From Azospirillum sp. B510 (GTDB taxonomy: Bacteria > Pseudomonadota > Alphaproteobacteria > Azospirillales > Azospirillaceae), in contig NC_013854.1 in assembly GCF_000010725.1 (NCBI RefSeq), positions 2,881,001-2,945,000 of the forward strand: DNA of 64,000 bases. Direction: 5' to 3'. The notes beneath the pieces were generated by a model, which had not been told where the DNA came from, searched no databases, and saw only the letters and a program-made list of their open reading frames with translations. A program made the translations under genes and the position numbers. Of the stretch, positions 1 through 6,730 are shown one piece after another; position 1 is the stretch's first letter; the number at the start of each line of letters is the position of its first letter.

Positions 1-20
1 GCTTTCTCGAAGCTCTTCAT
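1..20 (-). CDS. 5' end of an unidentified gene running off the window
   Basis: On the minus strand an ATG at 20 opens an uninterrupted frame reading MKSFEK to the window edge, with a GGGAG-type stretch a few bases upstream that could serve as ribosome binding site. Only six codons are visible, so the product cannot be named. It would be transcribed in the same direction as the molybdopterin-binding gene at 130-900, about 110 bases downstream of that gene's stop. The 21-129 spacer contains a short GGACCGGTCC palindrome and nothing else I recognise. Confidence 0.35.
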
Positions 21-129
21 GGCGGGACTCCCGCGACAGGTCCGATGCGGATGACGGCAAGATTGATGACAGAAAGTTAATGTAGGACCGGACCGGTCCG
101 CGACAACCGATCCGTCGGCATATCCCGCA

Positions 130-900
130 TTACCCTTTGGTGCCGACCGTGACGGCGGGCATGCCGCCCAGGCGGCGGACGATCTCCGCCAGCTCGTCGG
201 TCGCGGCGGTCAACTCCGCCTCGTCCGTGCCGCGCAGCACCAGACTGACACCGAAGGATCCGCTGCGGAAGTAAGGATAACTCCCGATCTCCAGCGCCGG
301 ATGGCGGTCCTGCAAGGCCGACAGTTCGGCGGCGATCACCCCTTCCGCCAGCTCGCAGGTCACCGTGCGGGCATGCAGCGCCGGCCCGCCGGCCAGACGC
401 GGCAGAAGCCCGTCCAGCATCGCCCGCATGATGTTGGGCACGCCGGCCATGACGAAGACGTTGCCGATCTGGAATCCCGGCGCCTGGCTGATCGGGTTGT
501 CGATCAGGATGCCGCCGGCCGGGACATTGGCCATGCGCAGCCGCGCCTCGTTCAGCTGGCCGGCGGCGTAATGGCGCTCCAGCCGGGCGACCGCCTCCGG
601 ATGGCGTTCCAGCGCCACGCCGAAGGCCTTGGCGACACAGGCGGCGGTGATGTCGTCGTGGGTCGGGCCGATGCCGCCGGTGGTGAAGACGTAGCTGTAG
701 CGGGCGCGCAGCGCATTGACCGCGGCGACGATCTCCTCCTCCACATCCGGCACCACGCGGGCCTCGCGCAGCCGCACGCCGATCTCCGTCAGCTTCTCGG
801 CGATGTGGCCCAGATTGGCGTCCTTGGTGCGGCCGGACAGGATCTCGTTGCCGATCACCAGCACGGCGGCGGTCGGGTTCGCGACGGTCTGGGGCGTCAT
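130..900 (-). CDS. CinA-type molybdopterin-binding domain protein
   Basis: A 256-residue protein of the MoCF_biosynth/CinA N-terminal family. It shows the early VIGNEILSG segment and the GGIGPTHDD loop that binds the molybdopterin/nucleotide ligand in this fold, followed by the late VFVMAGVPN segment. The C-terminal CinA amidase domain is absent, as in the many stand-alone alphaproteobacterial versions annotated as competence/damage-inducible protein A-like. I chose the ATG at 900 because the family alignment begins just after it ([19 protein letters not shown]); a much longer open frame upstream is antisense to sfsA and has no family similarity. The exact substrate is not shown by the sequence. 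It is transcribed divergently from sfsA. Confidence 0.85.
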   Translation of the reverse strand: MTPQTVANPTAAVLVIGNEILSGRTKDANLGHIAEKLTEIGVRLREARVVPDVEEEIVAAVNALRARYSYVFTTGGIGPTHDDITAACVAKAFGVALERHPEAVARLERHYAAGQLNEARLRMANVPAGGILIDNPISQAPGFQIGNVFVMAGVPNIMRAMLDGLLPRLAGGPALHARTVTCELAEGVIAAELSALQDRHPALEIGSYPYFRSGSFGVSLVLRGTDEAELTAATDELAEIVRRLGGMPAVTVGTKG

Positions 901-966
901 GGCGGTGCGGGTCTCCGTGGAACACTCTTGTCGAGCGGGAAGGCCGGGGGTAGCGTCGCCGCCAAG

Positions 967-1725
967 ATGCGCTTTCCAGCCCCCCTTCTTCAAGGCCGCC
1001 TGATCCGCCGCTACAAGCGGTTTCTTGCCGACGTCCTGCTGGACGGGACCGACTCCCTGCCGGACGGGGTGGAGGTGACGGCGCATGTCCCCAATTCCGG
1101 CAGCATGATCGGGCTGGACATCCCCGGCTCCACCGTCTGGCTGTCGCGCTCCGACAACCCGAAGCGCAAGCTGGCCCACACGCTGGAACTGGTGGAAGCC
1201 GCCGCCCCCTGGGGCGAGGGGCTGGTCGGCGTCAACACCGGCCATCCCAACGCGCTGGCCGCCGCCGCGGTCGCCGCCGGCACCATCCCGGAGCTGGCCG
1301 GCTACGACCGTTTGCGGCGCGAGGTGAGATACGGCCGCAACAGCCGAATCGACCTGCTGCTGGAGGATGATCCGGCCCGGCCGGACGCCCGGCCCCCCGC
1401 CTATGTCGAGGTGAAAAATGTTCACCTCCGCCGCCCCGGCGGCCCCCATGGCGACGCCGCCGAATTCCCCGACTGCGTCACCGCGCGCGGCGCCAAGCAT
1501 CTGGAGGAGATGACGGCGATGGTGGCGCAGGGCTGCCGGGCGGTGATGCTCTATCTTGTCCAGCGCGCCGACTGCACCCATTTCCGCACGGCGGCCGATC
1601 TCGATCCGGCCTATCACGCCGGCTTGCGCCGCGCGCTGGATTCGGGGGTGGAGGCGCTGTGTTGGTCTTGCGCGATCACGCCCGAATCGATTGAATTGGA
1701 GCGGTCGCTGCCGATCCGCCTCTAG
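967..1725 (+). CDS. sfsA: SfsA family DNA/RNA nuclease-like protein
   Basis: A 252-residue SfsA family member, close to the usual length of about 235-250. The diagnostic HVPNSGSM segment near residue 40 and the EVKNVHL segment near residue 140 (the PD-(D/E)xK-like part of the fold) are both present. SfsA was first described as a regulator affecting sugar fermentation genes and has an OB-type N-terminal part with a nuclease-like C-terminal part; its role here is inferred. The start MRFPAPLL at 967 fits the family. It is divergent from the CinA-like gene and lies 56 bases upstream of map, so cotranscription with map is likely. Confidence 0.9.
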   Translation: MRFPAPLLQGRLIRRYKRFLADVLLDGTDSLPDGVEVTAHVPNSGSMIGLDIPGSTVWLSRSDNPKRKLAHTLELVEAAAPWGEGLVGVNTGHPNALAAAAVAAGTIPELAGYDRLRREVRYGRNSRIDLLLEDDPARPDARPPAYVEVKNVHLRRPGGPHGDAAEFPDCVTARGAKHLEEMTAMVAQGCRAVMLYLVQRADCTHFRTAADLDPAYHAGLRRALDSGVEALCWSCAITPESIELERSLPIRL

Positions 1726-1781
1726 GGGGCCGGCGGGCGTCGGCATCGGGCTTTTGGTTACCTGGCATAGGGGCTTTCGTC

Positions 1782-2591
1782 TTGGAACAGGATCACGTCG
1801 ATTCCAACCGCGTCCGTCTTCATGGTCCGGAGGGATTCGAAGGCATGCGCAAGGCCGGCCGGCTGGCCGCGCTGGCACTGGACTACATCGTCCCCTATGT
1901 GCAGCCGGGCGTCACCACCGGCGAGCTGGACCGCCTGCTGGAGCAGTTCATCCGCGACCATGGCGGCATCCCCGCCCCGCTGGGCTACCGCGGCTTCCCG
2001 CGCGCCAACTGCATCTCGGTCAACCATGTCGTCTGCCACGGCATCCCCGGCGACAAGCGGCTGGTCGACGGCGACATCCTGAACATCGACGTGACCCCGA
2101 TCGTCGATGGCTGGTACGGCGACAGCAGCCGCATGTATCTGTGCGGCGATGTCGGGGTGAAGGCGCGCAAGCTGGTCGACGTCACCTATGACGCGCTGAT
2201 GATCGGCATCGCCGCGGTGAAGCCGGGCGCCACGCTGGGCGACATCGGCCACGCCATCCAGAGCTTCGCCGAGTCCCACCGCTTCTCGGTGGTGCGCGAT
2301 TTCTGCGGCCACGGCGTCGGCCGCACCTTCCACGAGCCGCCGTCGGTTCTGCATTACGGCAAGCCGGGCGAGGGGCTGGTGCTGAAGGAAGGGATGATCT
2401 TCACCATCGAGCCGATGATCAACACCGGCCGCGCCGACGTGAAGATCCTGAGCGACGGCTGGACCGCCGTGACCAAGGACAAGTCGCTGTCAGCCCAGTT
2501 CGAACATTCCATCGGCGTGACGGCGGAGGGGGCTGAGATCTTCACCCTGTCGCCAGCGGGCTTCACCAAGCCGCCCTACATGGTGGAGTGA
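1782..2591 (+). CDS. map: Methionine aminopeptidase, type I
   Basis: Removes the N-terminal methionine from nascent proteins; a two-metal cytosolic peptidase. All five metal ligands of the family can be placed: Asp in NIDVT, Asp in GDSSRMY, His in FCGHGVGR, Glu in TIEPM and Glu in QFEHS. It is 269 residues, normal for type I without an N-terminal zinc finger. The start is taken as TTG at 1782, with AGGGG about 8 bases upstream; the next in-frame Met, at MRKAG, would remove the normal N-terminal helix. It follows sfsA and is closed by a strong terminator at 2619-2648. It is the last chromosomal gene before the prophage. Confidence 0.95.
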   Translation: MEQDHVDSNRVRLHGPEGFEGMRKAGRLAALALDYIVPYVQPGVTTGELDRLLEQFIRDHGGIPAPLGYRGFPRANCISVNHVVCHGIPGDKRLVDGDILNIDVTPIVDGWYGDSSRMYLCGDVGVKARKLVDVTYDALMIGIAAVKPGATLGDIGHAIQSFAESHRFSVVRDFCGHGVGRTFHEPPSVLHYGKPGEGLVLKEGMIFTIEPMINTGRADVKILSDGWTAVTKDKSLSAQFEHSIGVTAEGAEIFTLSPAGFTKPPYMVE

Positions 2592-2618
2592 GGGTAACGG
2601 TTATTATGGAGTGAATGG

Positions 2619-2648
2619 CGGGCGCCGCGTCGGAGGATGCGGCGCCCG
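2619..2648 (+). terminator. Intrinsic terminator of map
   Basis: A perfect 10-bp GC-rich stem (CGGGCGCCGC at 2619-2628 with its complement at 2639-2648), a 10-base loop, and then AGTTGTTTT. It starts 27 bases after the map stop codon. Confidence 0.85.
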
Positions 2649-2723
2649 AGTTGTTTTCGGCGGACGGCAAGCATTCGCTCGTCGAGCTCCGCTACAGGCG
2701 CCATCGAAGCATGGCCCAAAAGA

Positions 2724-2757
2724 CCAAGGGCCCGGCAATCGCTTGCCGAGCCCTTGG
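2724..2757 (-). terminator. Orphaned terminator of the tRNA-Thr gene
   Basis: Read on the minus strand, a 14-bp stem with one mismatch and a 4-base loop is followed by TCTTTT. It lies 6 bases outside the 3' tRNA fragment at 2764-2809, exactly where the terminator of tRNA-Thr would stand in an uninfected chromosome. The prophage now separates it from the tRNA gene by about 36 kb. The phage end next to the tRNA carries its own replacement terminator (38828-38860). Confidence 0.75.
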
Positions 2758-2763
2758 AGAAAC

Positions 2764-2809
2764 TGGTGCCGCAACAGGGATTTGAACCCCGGACCTACTG
2801 ATTACGAAT
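2764..2809 (-). other. attL: attL: displaced 3' fragment of tRNA-Thr
   Basis: Forty-six bases identical to the 3' part of the intact tRNA-Thr gene at 38865-38910, including the T arm, the acceptor 3' strand and the encoded CCA. Identity stops at 2810 inside the anticodon stem and the D arm is missing, so this is not a functional tRNA gene. It is the original chromosomal 3' end left behind by integration. Confidence 0.93.
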
Positions 2810-2852
2810 TGGCAATACATTGTTATTTTCCAATGGCTTAAATACCATAGAA

Positions 2853-2904
2853 CCGTCAGAGTTCCGACTAAATATACTGAAACTCTGACGGATTTCTACT
2901 CTGA
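2853..2904. repeat. Inverted and direct CTCTGA repeats inside attL (candidate integrase arm sites)
   Basis: AACTCTGA appears on the minus strand at 2856-2863 and on the plus strand at 2881-2888, and ACTCTGA recurs at 2898-2904. The first two form an 11-bp inverted repeat (2853-2863 with 2881-2891). The same octamer occurs inside the other prophage end at 38796-38803, with CTCTGA copies at 38775-38788. The clusters lie 46-95 bases inside each att core, a fitting place for arm-type binding sites of a tyrosine integrase or its excision factor. The inverted repeat could also act as a weak late-operon terminator. Confidence 0.45.
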
Positions 2905-2908
2905 CGAC

Positions 2909-3073
2909 TCAGCCCTTAGTGAAGATGCTGATGAAGCTGGCGATGGCCACGCCAAGGGTGGCGATCACCTCCGCCTGGTCCGGCGTCACGGCGATGCCGG
3001 CGACGGTTGCCAGCCCTATAAGGCCATTCCAGGTGCCGCGCTCCTTGGCCTTAGTCAGCAGATAGTCCTTCAT
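2909..3073 (-). CDS. Small hydrophobic phage protein, holin-like candidate
   Basis: A 54-residue ORF (MKDYLLTKAKERGTW to FISIFTKG) starting 12 bases downstream of the endolysin stop, with GGAGCTTC upstream of its ATG. After a basic N-terminus, residues 18-30 and 36-51 are hydrophobic, separated by a short acidic segment (TPDQAE) that would make a turn. A tiny membrane protein next to an endolysin suggests a holin or other lysis accessory, but no family motif proves it. It is the last gene of the late operon before attL. Confidence 0.6.
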   Translation of the reverse strand: MKDYLLTKAKERGTWNGLIGLATVAGIAVTPDQAEVIATLGVAIASFISIFTKG

Positions 3074-3085
3074 GGATGAAGCTCC

Positions 3086-3526
3086 TTACTTCTTGAGGAC
3101 GCGAATCGGAGCCGTCAGCTCCAGGCGGAAGAAGCGGTGATCCCCGATCTCCGCCACCGGGGTTTTCCCCACGGACCACGTCGGCGAAACGCCGACGGTA
3201 TGGTAATGGTCGGCATTGGCCGTCACATCGCGCAGGCGGCCAGCCAGCATCTCGTCCGCGATATCGAGCGCAGCGCGGAAGGTGCGGTCGCTGTCGGTGA
3301 TGGCCAGCAGCTTGTCCCGATTCGGGTCTTGCTCCAGCCAGCATGAAAACTGATAGGGCTTGAGGCAGACGGCGGGCGCCGTCTTTCCCCACCAGCGAGG
3401 ATTGCGAACCCGGTTCGCAATCACGCCAGCGACGGCGGCCATGCCGGCGATGCCCTCACCGCGCGCTTCTCCCCACAAGGTCCGAGCGACGACCTCACGG
3501 GCAGACAGGGTGGATGGATCAGTCAT
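3086..3526 (-). CDS. SleB-type cell wall hydrolase (endolysin)
   Basis: A 146-residue protein of the Hydrolase_2/SleB family. Near the N-terminus LWGEARGE supplies the conserved Glu of the WxEARGE signature, followed by AGVIANRVRNP and later YQFSCW, both typical of the family. It would cleave peptidoglycan at the end of the lytic cycle. There is no signal peptide, so release would need a holin; small membrane-segment proteins lie on both sides (2909-3073 and 3535-3828). The dispersed GAACCNGGTTC motif falls inside this gene at 3406-3416, where it extends to a perfect 21-bp palindrome (3401-3421) encoding part of IANRVRN. Confidence 0.85.
   Translation of the reverse strand: MTDPSTLSAREVVARTLWGEARGEGIAGMAAVAGVIANRVRNPRWWGKTAPAVCLKPYQFSCWLEQDPNRDKLLAITDSDRTFRAALDIADEMLAGRLRDVTANADHYHTVGVSPTWSVGKTPVAEIGDHRFFRLELTAPIRVLKK
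3406..3416. repeat. GAACCNGGTTC palindrome, copy 1
   Basis: Centre C. The longest copy: the dyad extends to 21 bp (3401-3421) without a mismatch. It lies inside the endolysin gene. See the finding on dispersed palindromes. Confidence 0.9.
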
Positions 3527-3534
3527 GCTTCACC

Positions 3535-3828
3535 TCAGCGATGCAGAAACAGCTTGATGATCTCCGACATGGCCGCCCCAATGCCGCCAGCCAGCAGCGT
3601 CAGCACCGCCATTGCGCCGGCAGCACGACGGCGCGCGTCCGAGTAATGCGCCACCTCTGGCTTCATCGCGGCGACGTCGCGCGCCAAGAGCGCCAATTCT
3701 TCTAACTGGCGCTGGATAGCGTCCAGCCGCAGGTGCGTGACCTCACGCGATCGGCGGGCATTCTCAATTTCTGCTTGTATCTGGCCAATCTGGAAGCTGA
3801 TTTCGTGTAAGTCGCCGGCAGGGGGCAT
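3535..3828 (-). CDS. Coiled-coil protein with C-terminal membrane segment (lysis cassette)
   Basis: 97 residues. Residues about 8-65 are charged and heptad-like (IGQIQAEIENARRSREVTHL and on), consistent with a coiled coil; residues about 68-92 (GAMAVLTLLAGGIGAAM and on) form one hydrophobic segment; a short basic tail follows. The layout resembles small phage proteins encoded between tail and endolysin genes that act as holin partners or spanin-like proteins. No specific family is certain. Its stop is 8 bases before the endolysin start. Confidence 0.7.
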   Translation of the reverse strand: MPPAGDLHEISFQIGQIQAEIENARRSREVTHLRLDAIQRQLEELALLARDVAAMKPEVAHYSDARRRAAGAMAVLTLLAGGIGAAMSEIIKLFLHR

Positions 3829-3877
3829 GGCTAGGCTCCTTGGTTATCCAGCCCCTCGGGGTTGGACTGTTGTCGCG

Positions 3878-4552
3878 TCAGGGCCAGCCAACCGTCTCGT
3901 CCACCGTGGTCGGATCGGCGGCGGTCAGGGCAGCATCCTTCAGGTCGCGCGCGTGCTGGACGATTGTGGAGTAAGAGACCGCCACCGCCCCGGCCAGGGC
4001 GATCCCATCGTCCGAGGTCGGCAGGGGAAGGCGGGTGTTGTCCAGCGCGATCCAGCCCTGCGCATAGCTGTCCGGCCAAGGCAGCGCGCCGGCCAGCACC
4101 AGTGCCGCCGTGGTCGCCATGTCGCCCAGATCGGTGCGACTGGTGCTGTCCATCGCGAACCGCTTCCCGGCATGCAGGGCGCCCAGCGCCATCCGGCGGT
4201 GCCGCTCGGCGCCGATGGCCTCCACCTTGCTGATACGGGCTGCGGTGAGGCCGGCCGCCACCTCCTCCGGCGTCAGATCGACCAGACGATAGGTGACGGT
4301 CACCGCGTCAGCGCCGACGATCCACTCGGCCTCTGGCCGGCGCTCGGCCCGCTTACCGGGCGCCACCGGCGGAGTGTCGACCAGCGGCAAAAGCCGCCAT
4401 GACGGGCAATAGCGCGCCCAATCTGCCGTATTGTATAAGTCCCACGCCGTCGCTGGGTGCGCTATGCCGGCATGAACAAAAGGCTCGGCGTACCGCTGCA
4501 CCTTAACAACTGCGTTGTTTTGAACGATGACGGCGGGAAGTGCAATGGTCAT
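3878..4552 (-). CDS. DUF4376-type phage protein, possible tail fibre assembly factor
   Basis: 224 residues. The C-terminal half (about 100-210) has the DUF4376 pattern: a KVEAIGAERHRRM helix, then an FAMDSTSRTDLGDM segment, a W-containing IALDN turn, and a long helix ending in a run of small residues. This domain occurs at the C-terminus of many proteins encoded next to phage tail fibre genes, where it is thought to help fibre assembly; that role is family inference. The N-terminal half (MTIALPAVIVQNNAVVKV) resembles the start of other fibre-proximal proteins. It lies directly downstream of the discoidin-like protein and tail fibre. Confidence 0.65.
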   Translation of the reverse strand: MTIALPAVIVQNNAVVKVQRYAEPFVHAGIAHPATAWDLYNTADWARYCPSWRLLPLVDTPPVAPGKRAERRPEAEWIVGADAVTVTYRLVDLTPEEVAAGLTAARISKVEAIGAERHRRMALGALHAGKRFAMDSTSRTDLGDMATTAALVLAGALPWPDSYAQGWIALDNTRLPLPTSDDGIALAGAVAVSYSTIVQHARDLKDAALTAADPTTVDETVGWP

Positions 4553-4565
4553 TTATTAGCACCAT

Positions 4566-5102
4566 CTAGACAAATTTAGTAACGCCGGACAGCCCTGTAC
4601 TAAAGCTCAGCGTGCTGTTTCCTGGCCAAGCTGCCCCTGGGTGCGGAACCGTCGTCATCATGTAAAACGTGCTTCCATCATCGGAACCGTACAGTGTGAA
4701 CGGGCTCAATATGCGGCCCGCTTCCGCGGTGTCGTACGCGCCAGACGTGACAACTATCTGATCCGGGCAAATACGCAAATTTGGACCGCAATCGACTTGC
4801 AGCCACCCCTCGGCGTTCCATGGATATCCGTAACGCGTACTGAGATTGCCATCGAAAGCATGCCACACAAAGCTATGTTCAGGGTTGCCGAAAAGATCGG
4901 CGTAATATCTCTGCGCGGATACCACGTACGGAGCCGGCGCTGTCCAACTTGTCATCGGAGGCGGGTAGCTAACTCCGTTTACTACGAATTTTAATTCGTT
5001 CATAAATGTGTTGTTGCTTGTGCTGCCCGGCCAATACAGCCTGATATACCGATACGGTGTGGATGCGCCTTCGCCGCTGAAGTCGTCAAATCCAAGCATC
5101 AC
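4566..5102 (-). CDS. Discoidin (F5/8 type C)-like phage protein, candidate receptor-binding accessory
   Basis: 178 residues, rich in aromatic, Ser, Thr and Gly. YRYIRLYWPGS, then FDGNLSTRYGYPWNAEGWLQVDCG, and LSPFTLYGSDDGSTFYMM match the order of elements in discoidin-like carbohydrate-binding domains (the dGn.sTrw strand, the W-x-x-v-D-lG strand, and the sdDGstw strand). It overlaps the tail fibre stop by four bases (ATGA), so it is translationally coupled and probably an adhesin at the fibre tip. Base composition is visibly more AT-rich than the neighbours, which suggests separate acquisition. The discoidin assignment is by pattern only. Confidence 0.6.
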   Translation of the reverse strand: MMLGFDDFSGEGASTPYRYIRLYWPGSTSNNTFMNELKFVVNGVSYPPPMTSWTAPAPYVVSAQRYYADLFGNPEHSFVWHAFDGNLSTRYGYPWNAEGWLQVDCGPNLRICPDQIVVTSGAYDTAEAGRILSPFTLYGSDDGSTFYMMTTVPHPGAAWPGNSTLSFSTGLSGVTKFV

Positions 5103-6730
5103 TTGAAATCCTTTGACAGAGACATTTGTACATGCGTGGTGGCGTGGACATAGTAATACAACACATCAACAGCATTGGCCGCCGTACTCAGCGAGCCGAC
5201 AATTCCGCCGGCCCACTTGAAGCCAGCCGCATAATTCAGCGCGCGATTGCCGCTGCCGTCTTGTGCGACCACGATGCGACCGCTTTGGCCGACTGTGATG
5301 TTGCTCGGCAGCGCCAGCGTACGCGCAGCTCCCGCGCTGCCGAGCGTCACAGTGAAGTAATTGCCGGCGTTGGCATCCCAGGGGATGATCGCCGCGTCGG
5401 TCAGCGGCACCGGCGCCGAGCGCGCTGCTCGAAGGAAGGTGATGGCGCCGGACGCGGCGGTCCGAAACACCTCGACGGAGGCGGCCACGAACCCCACCAC
5501 GCCCGCCCCCGAGCGGTAAAAGCCGCTCGCCGCCTCGCCGATCCGAAGGCCTAGGTTCGTCGCGTCCACACCGGCATAGGTCTGCAGCCAGCCGGTCAAT
5601 GTGCCGCCGATCACTTTGAAGAAGGTCGCCGCCGCGCCCGCCGGGGTCACAGCCTTGTCGGTCGCTGTCCCGGTCGCGGTTTCGCCGGTGGTGGCTGCGA
5701 CCAGCAGCGCGGGACCGACCATGAAACCCGAACCGTCTGGTTTGCCGACCAGCGGCTTGCCGTGATCCGCCGCCGTGATTGCCGGCAGGGCGACACCAGC
5801 GGCAGAGGCGGCCGCAGCCGCTGCGGAGGCGTCGGCCGCCAGCCGGTCGGTGTGCGTCGCCGTCTTGTCGGCCGCCACCGCCGTCCGATCCGCTCCGGTG
5901 GCGACGCGGTCCGCCGCGGTCGCGACGGCATCAGCATCGGCGGCCAGCCGATCGGCGTGCGCTGCGAGGGCGTCGGCGTGGACCGCTATGCGGTCGGCGG
6001 CCGTGGCCTGGGCGTCCACATCGGCCGCGAGGCGGTCGGCGTGGACGGCAGTCTTGTCCGTCGCGGTCGCCAGCCGGTCCGCCGCAGTAGCGACGGCGTC
6101 AGCGTCGGCCGCTAGGCGGTCGGCGTGGACCGCAGCCCGGTCCGCCGCGGTCGCGACGGCGTCCGCATCAGCCGCCAGACGATCGACGTGGACCGCCGCC
6201 CGGTCCGCTGCGGTTGCCGCAGTCTGGTCGATATAGTTGTCTGACGACACCGCGACGTTGCCGGCCGCGTCGAACACCAATGCCTTGCCGGCGCGAAGAT
6301 GGGAAGCGGGCAGGATGACGCTGGTGCCCGTGCTGTCGCTCTCCGGAATACCGATCTTCCGAGACGCCTTGTCGTCGGCCTCCTGGCCGATCAGCACCGC
6401 GCGGTCAAAGCCATCCTCCAGCGCGGCGGCCGGCAACGCGTCGGCGTCCACGAAAGCCGTGGTCTGGGTCCGCGCAGTGCGGCGCACGATGGTCCAGCTT
6501 ACGCCGGCCGGCGGAGCGGCGACGGCTGTCACCGTGCCGGTGCCGCCGGAACCACCCGAGACTGTGTAGTGCGCGGTCAGCGTCTTGACCGTCTCGGCGC
6601 CCGTGGTGGTGTTGCGCTCGATCACCACCAGGTCGGTGGCGGCGTAGAACTCCATGGTGACCGGGAACGCGGTGGAAACGCCGTTGCCGGCGTAGGGACC
6701 GCAACGGGTGTTGATGGTGCTGACCGTCAT
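5099..6730 (-). CDS. Tail fibre protein with long heptad-repeat shaft
   Basis: 543 residues. Residues 1-165 resemble the virion-attachment part of podovirus tail fibres (the YAGNGVSTAFPV segment is common there). Residues 174-306 are nineteen near-perfect seven-residue units of the form xADRxAx, grouped into a 21-residue super-repeat, as expected for a trimeric coiled-coil shaft. Residues about 320-543 are Gly, Ala, Ser and Thr rich and end in a beta-type region (DVLYYYVHATTHVQM), probably the receptor-binding or trimerisation tip. It overlaps the upstream virion protein stop by four bases and the discoidin-like protein start by four bases. Confidence 0.82.
   Translation of the reverse strand: MTVSTINTRCGPYAGNGVSTAFPVTMEFYAATDLVVIERNTTTGAETVKTLTAHYTVSGGSGGTGTVTAVAAPPAGVSWTIVRRTARTQTTAFVDADALPAAALEDGFDRAVLIGQEADDKASRKIGIPESDSTGTSVILPASHLRAGKALVFDAAGNVAVSSDNYIDQTAATAADRAAVHVDRLAADADAVATAADRAAVHADRLAADADAVATAADRLATATDKTAVHADRLAADVDAQATAADRIAVHADALAAHADRLAADADAVATAADRVATGADRTAVAADKTATHTDRLAADASAAAAAASAAGVALPAITAADHGKPLVGKPDGSGFMVGPALLVAATTGETATGTATDKAVTPAGAAATFFKVIGGTLTGWLQTYAGVDATNLGLRIGEAASGFYRSGAGVVGFVAASVEVFRTAASGAITFLRAARSAPVPLTDAAIIPWDANAGNYFTVTLGSAGAARTLALPSNITVGQSGRIVVAQDGSGNRALNYAAGFKWAGGIVGSLSTAANAVDVLYYYVHATTHVQMSLSKDFK
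5813..6211 (-). repeat. 63-bp tandem repeats encoding the fibre shaft
   Basis: DNA repeats encoding the AADRAAV, HADRLAA, DADAVAT triplet of heptads, with units near 21 and 63 bp and partial degeneration toward the 3' side. They are open in the reading frame throughout. The unit size gives in-frame expansion or contraction by recombination. Confidence 0.8.

Noticed and set aside
2764..2841. A second tRNA-Thr gene at the left end
   Set aside because: Only the 46-base 3' part is present; the D arm and 5' acceptor strand are missing, so it is attL.
5813..6211. Regular DNA repeats suggesting a CRISPR array
   Set aside because: The repeats are tandem, without unique spacers, and encode an unbroken coiled-coil heptad series in the tail fibre.
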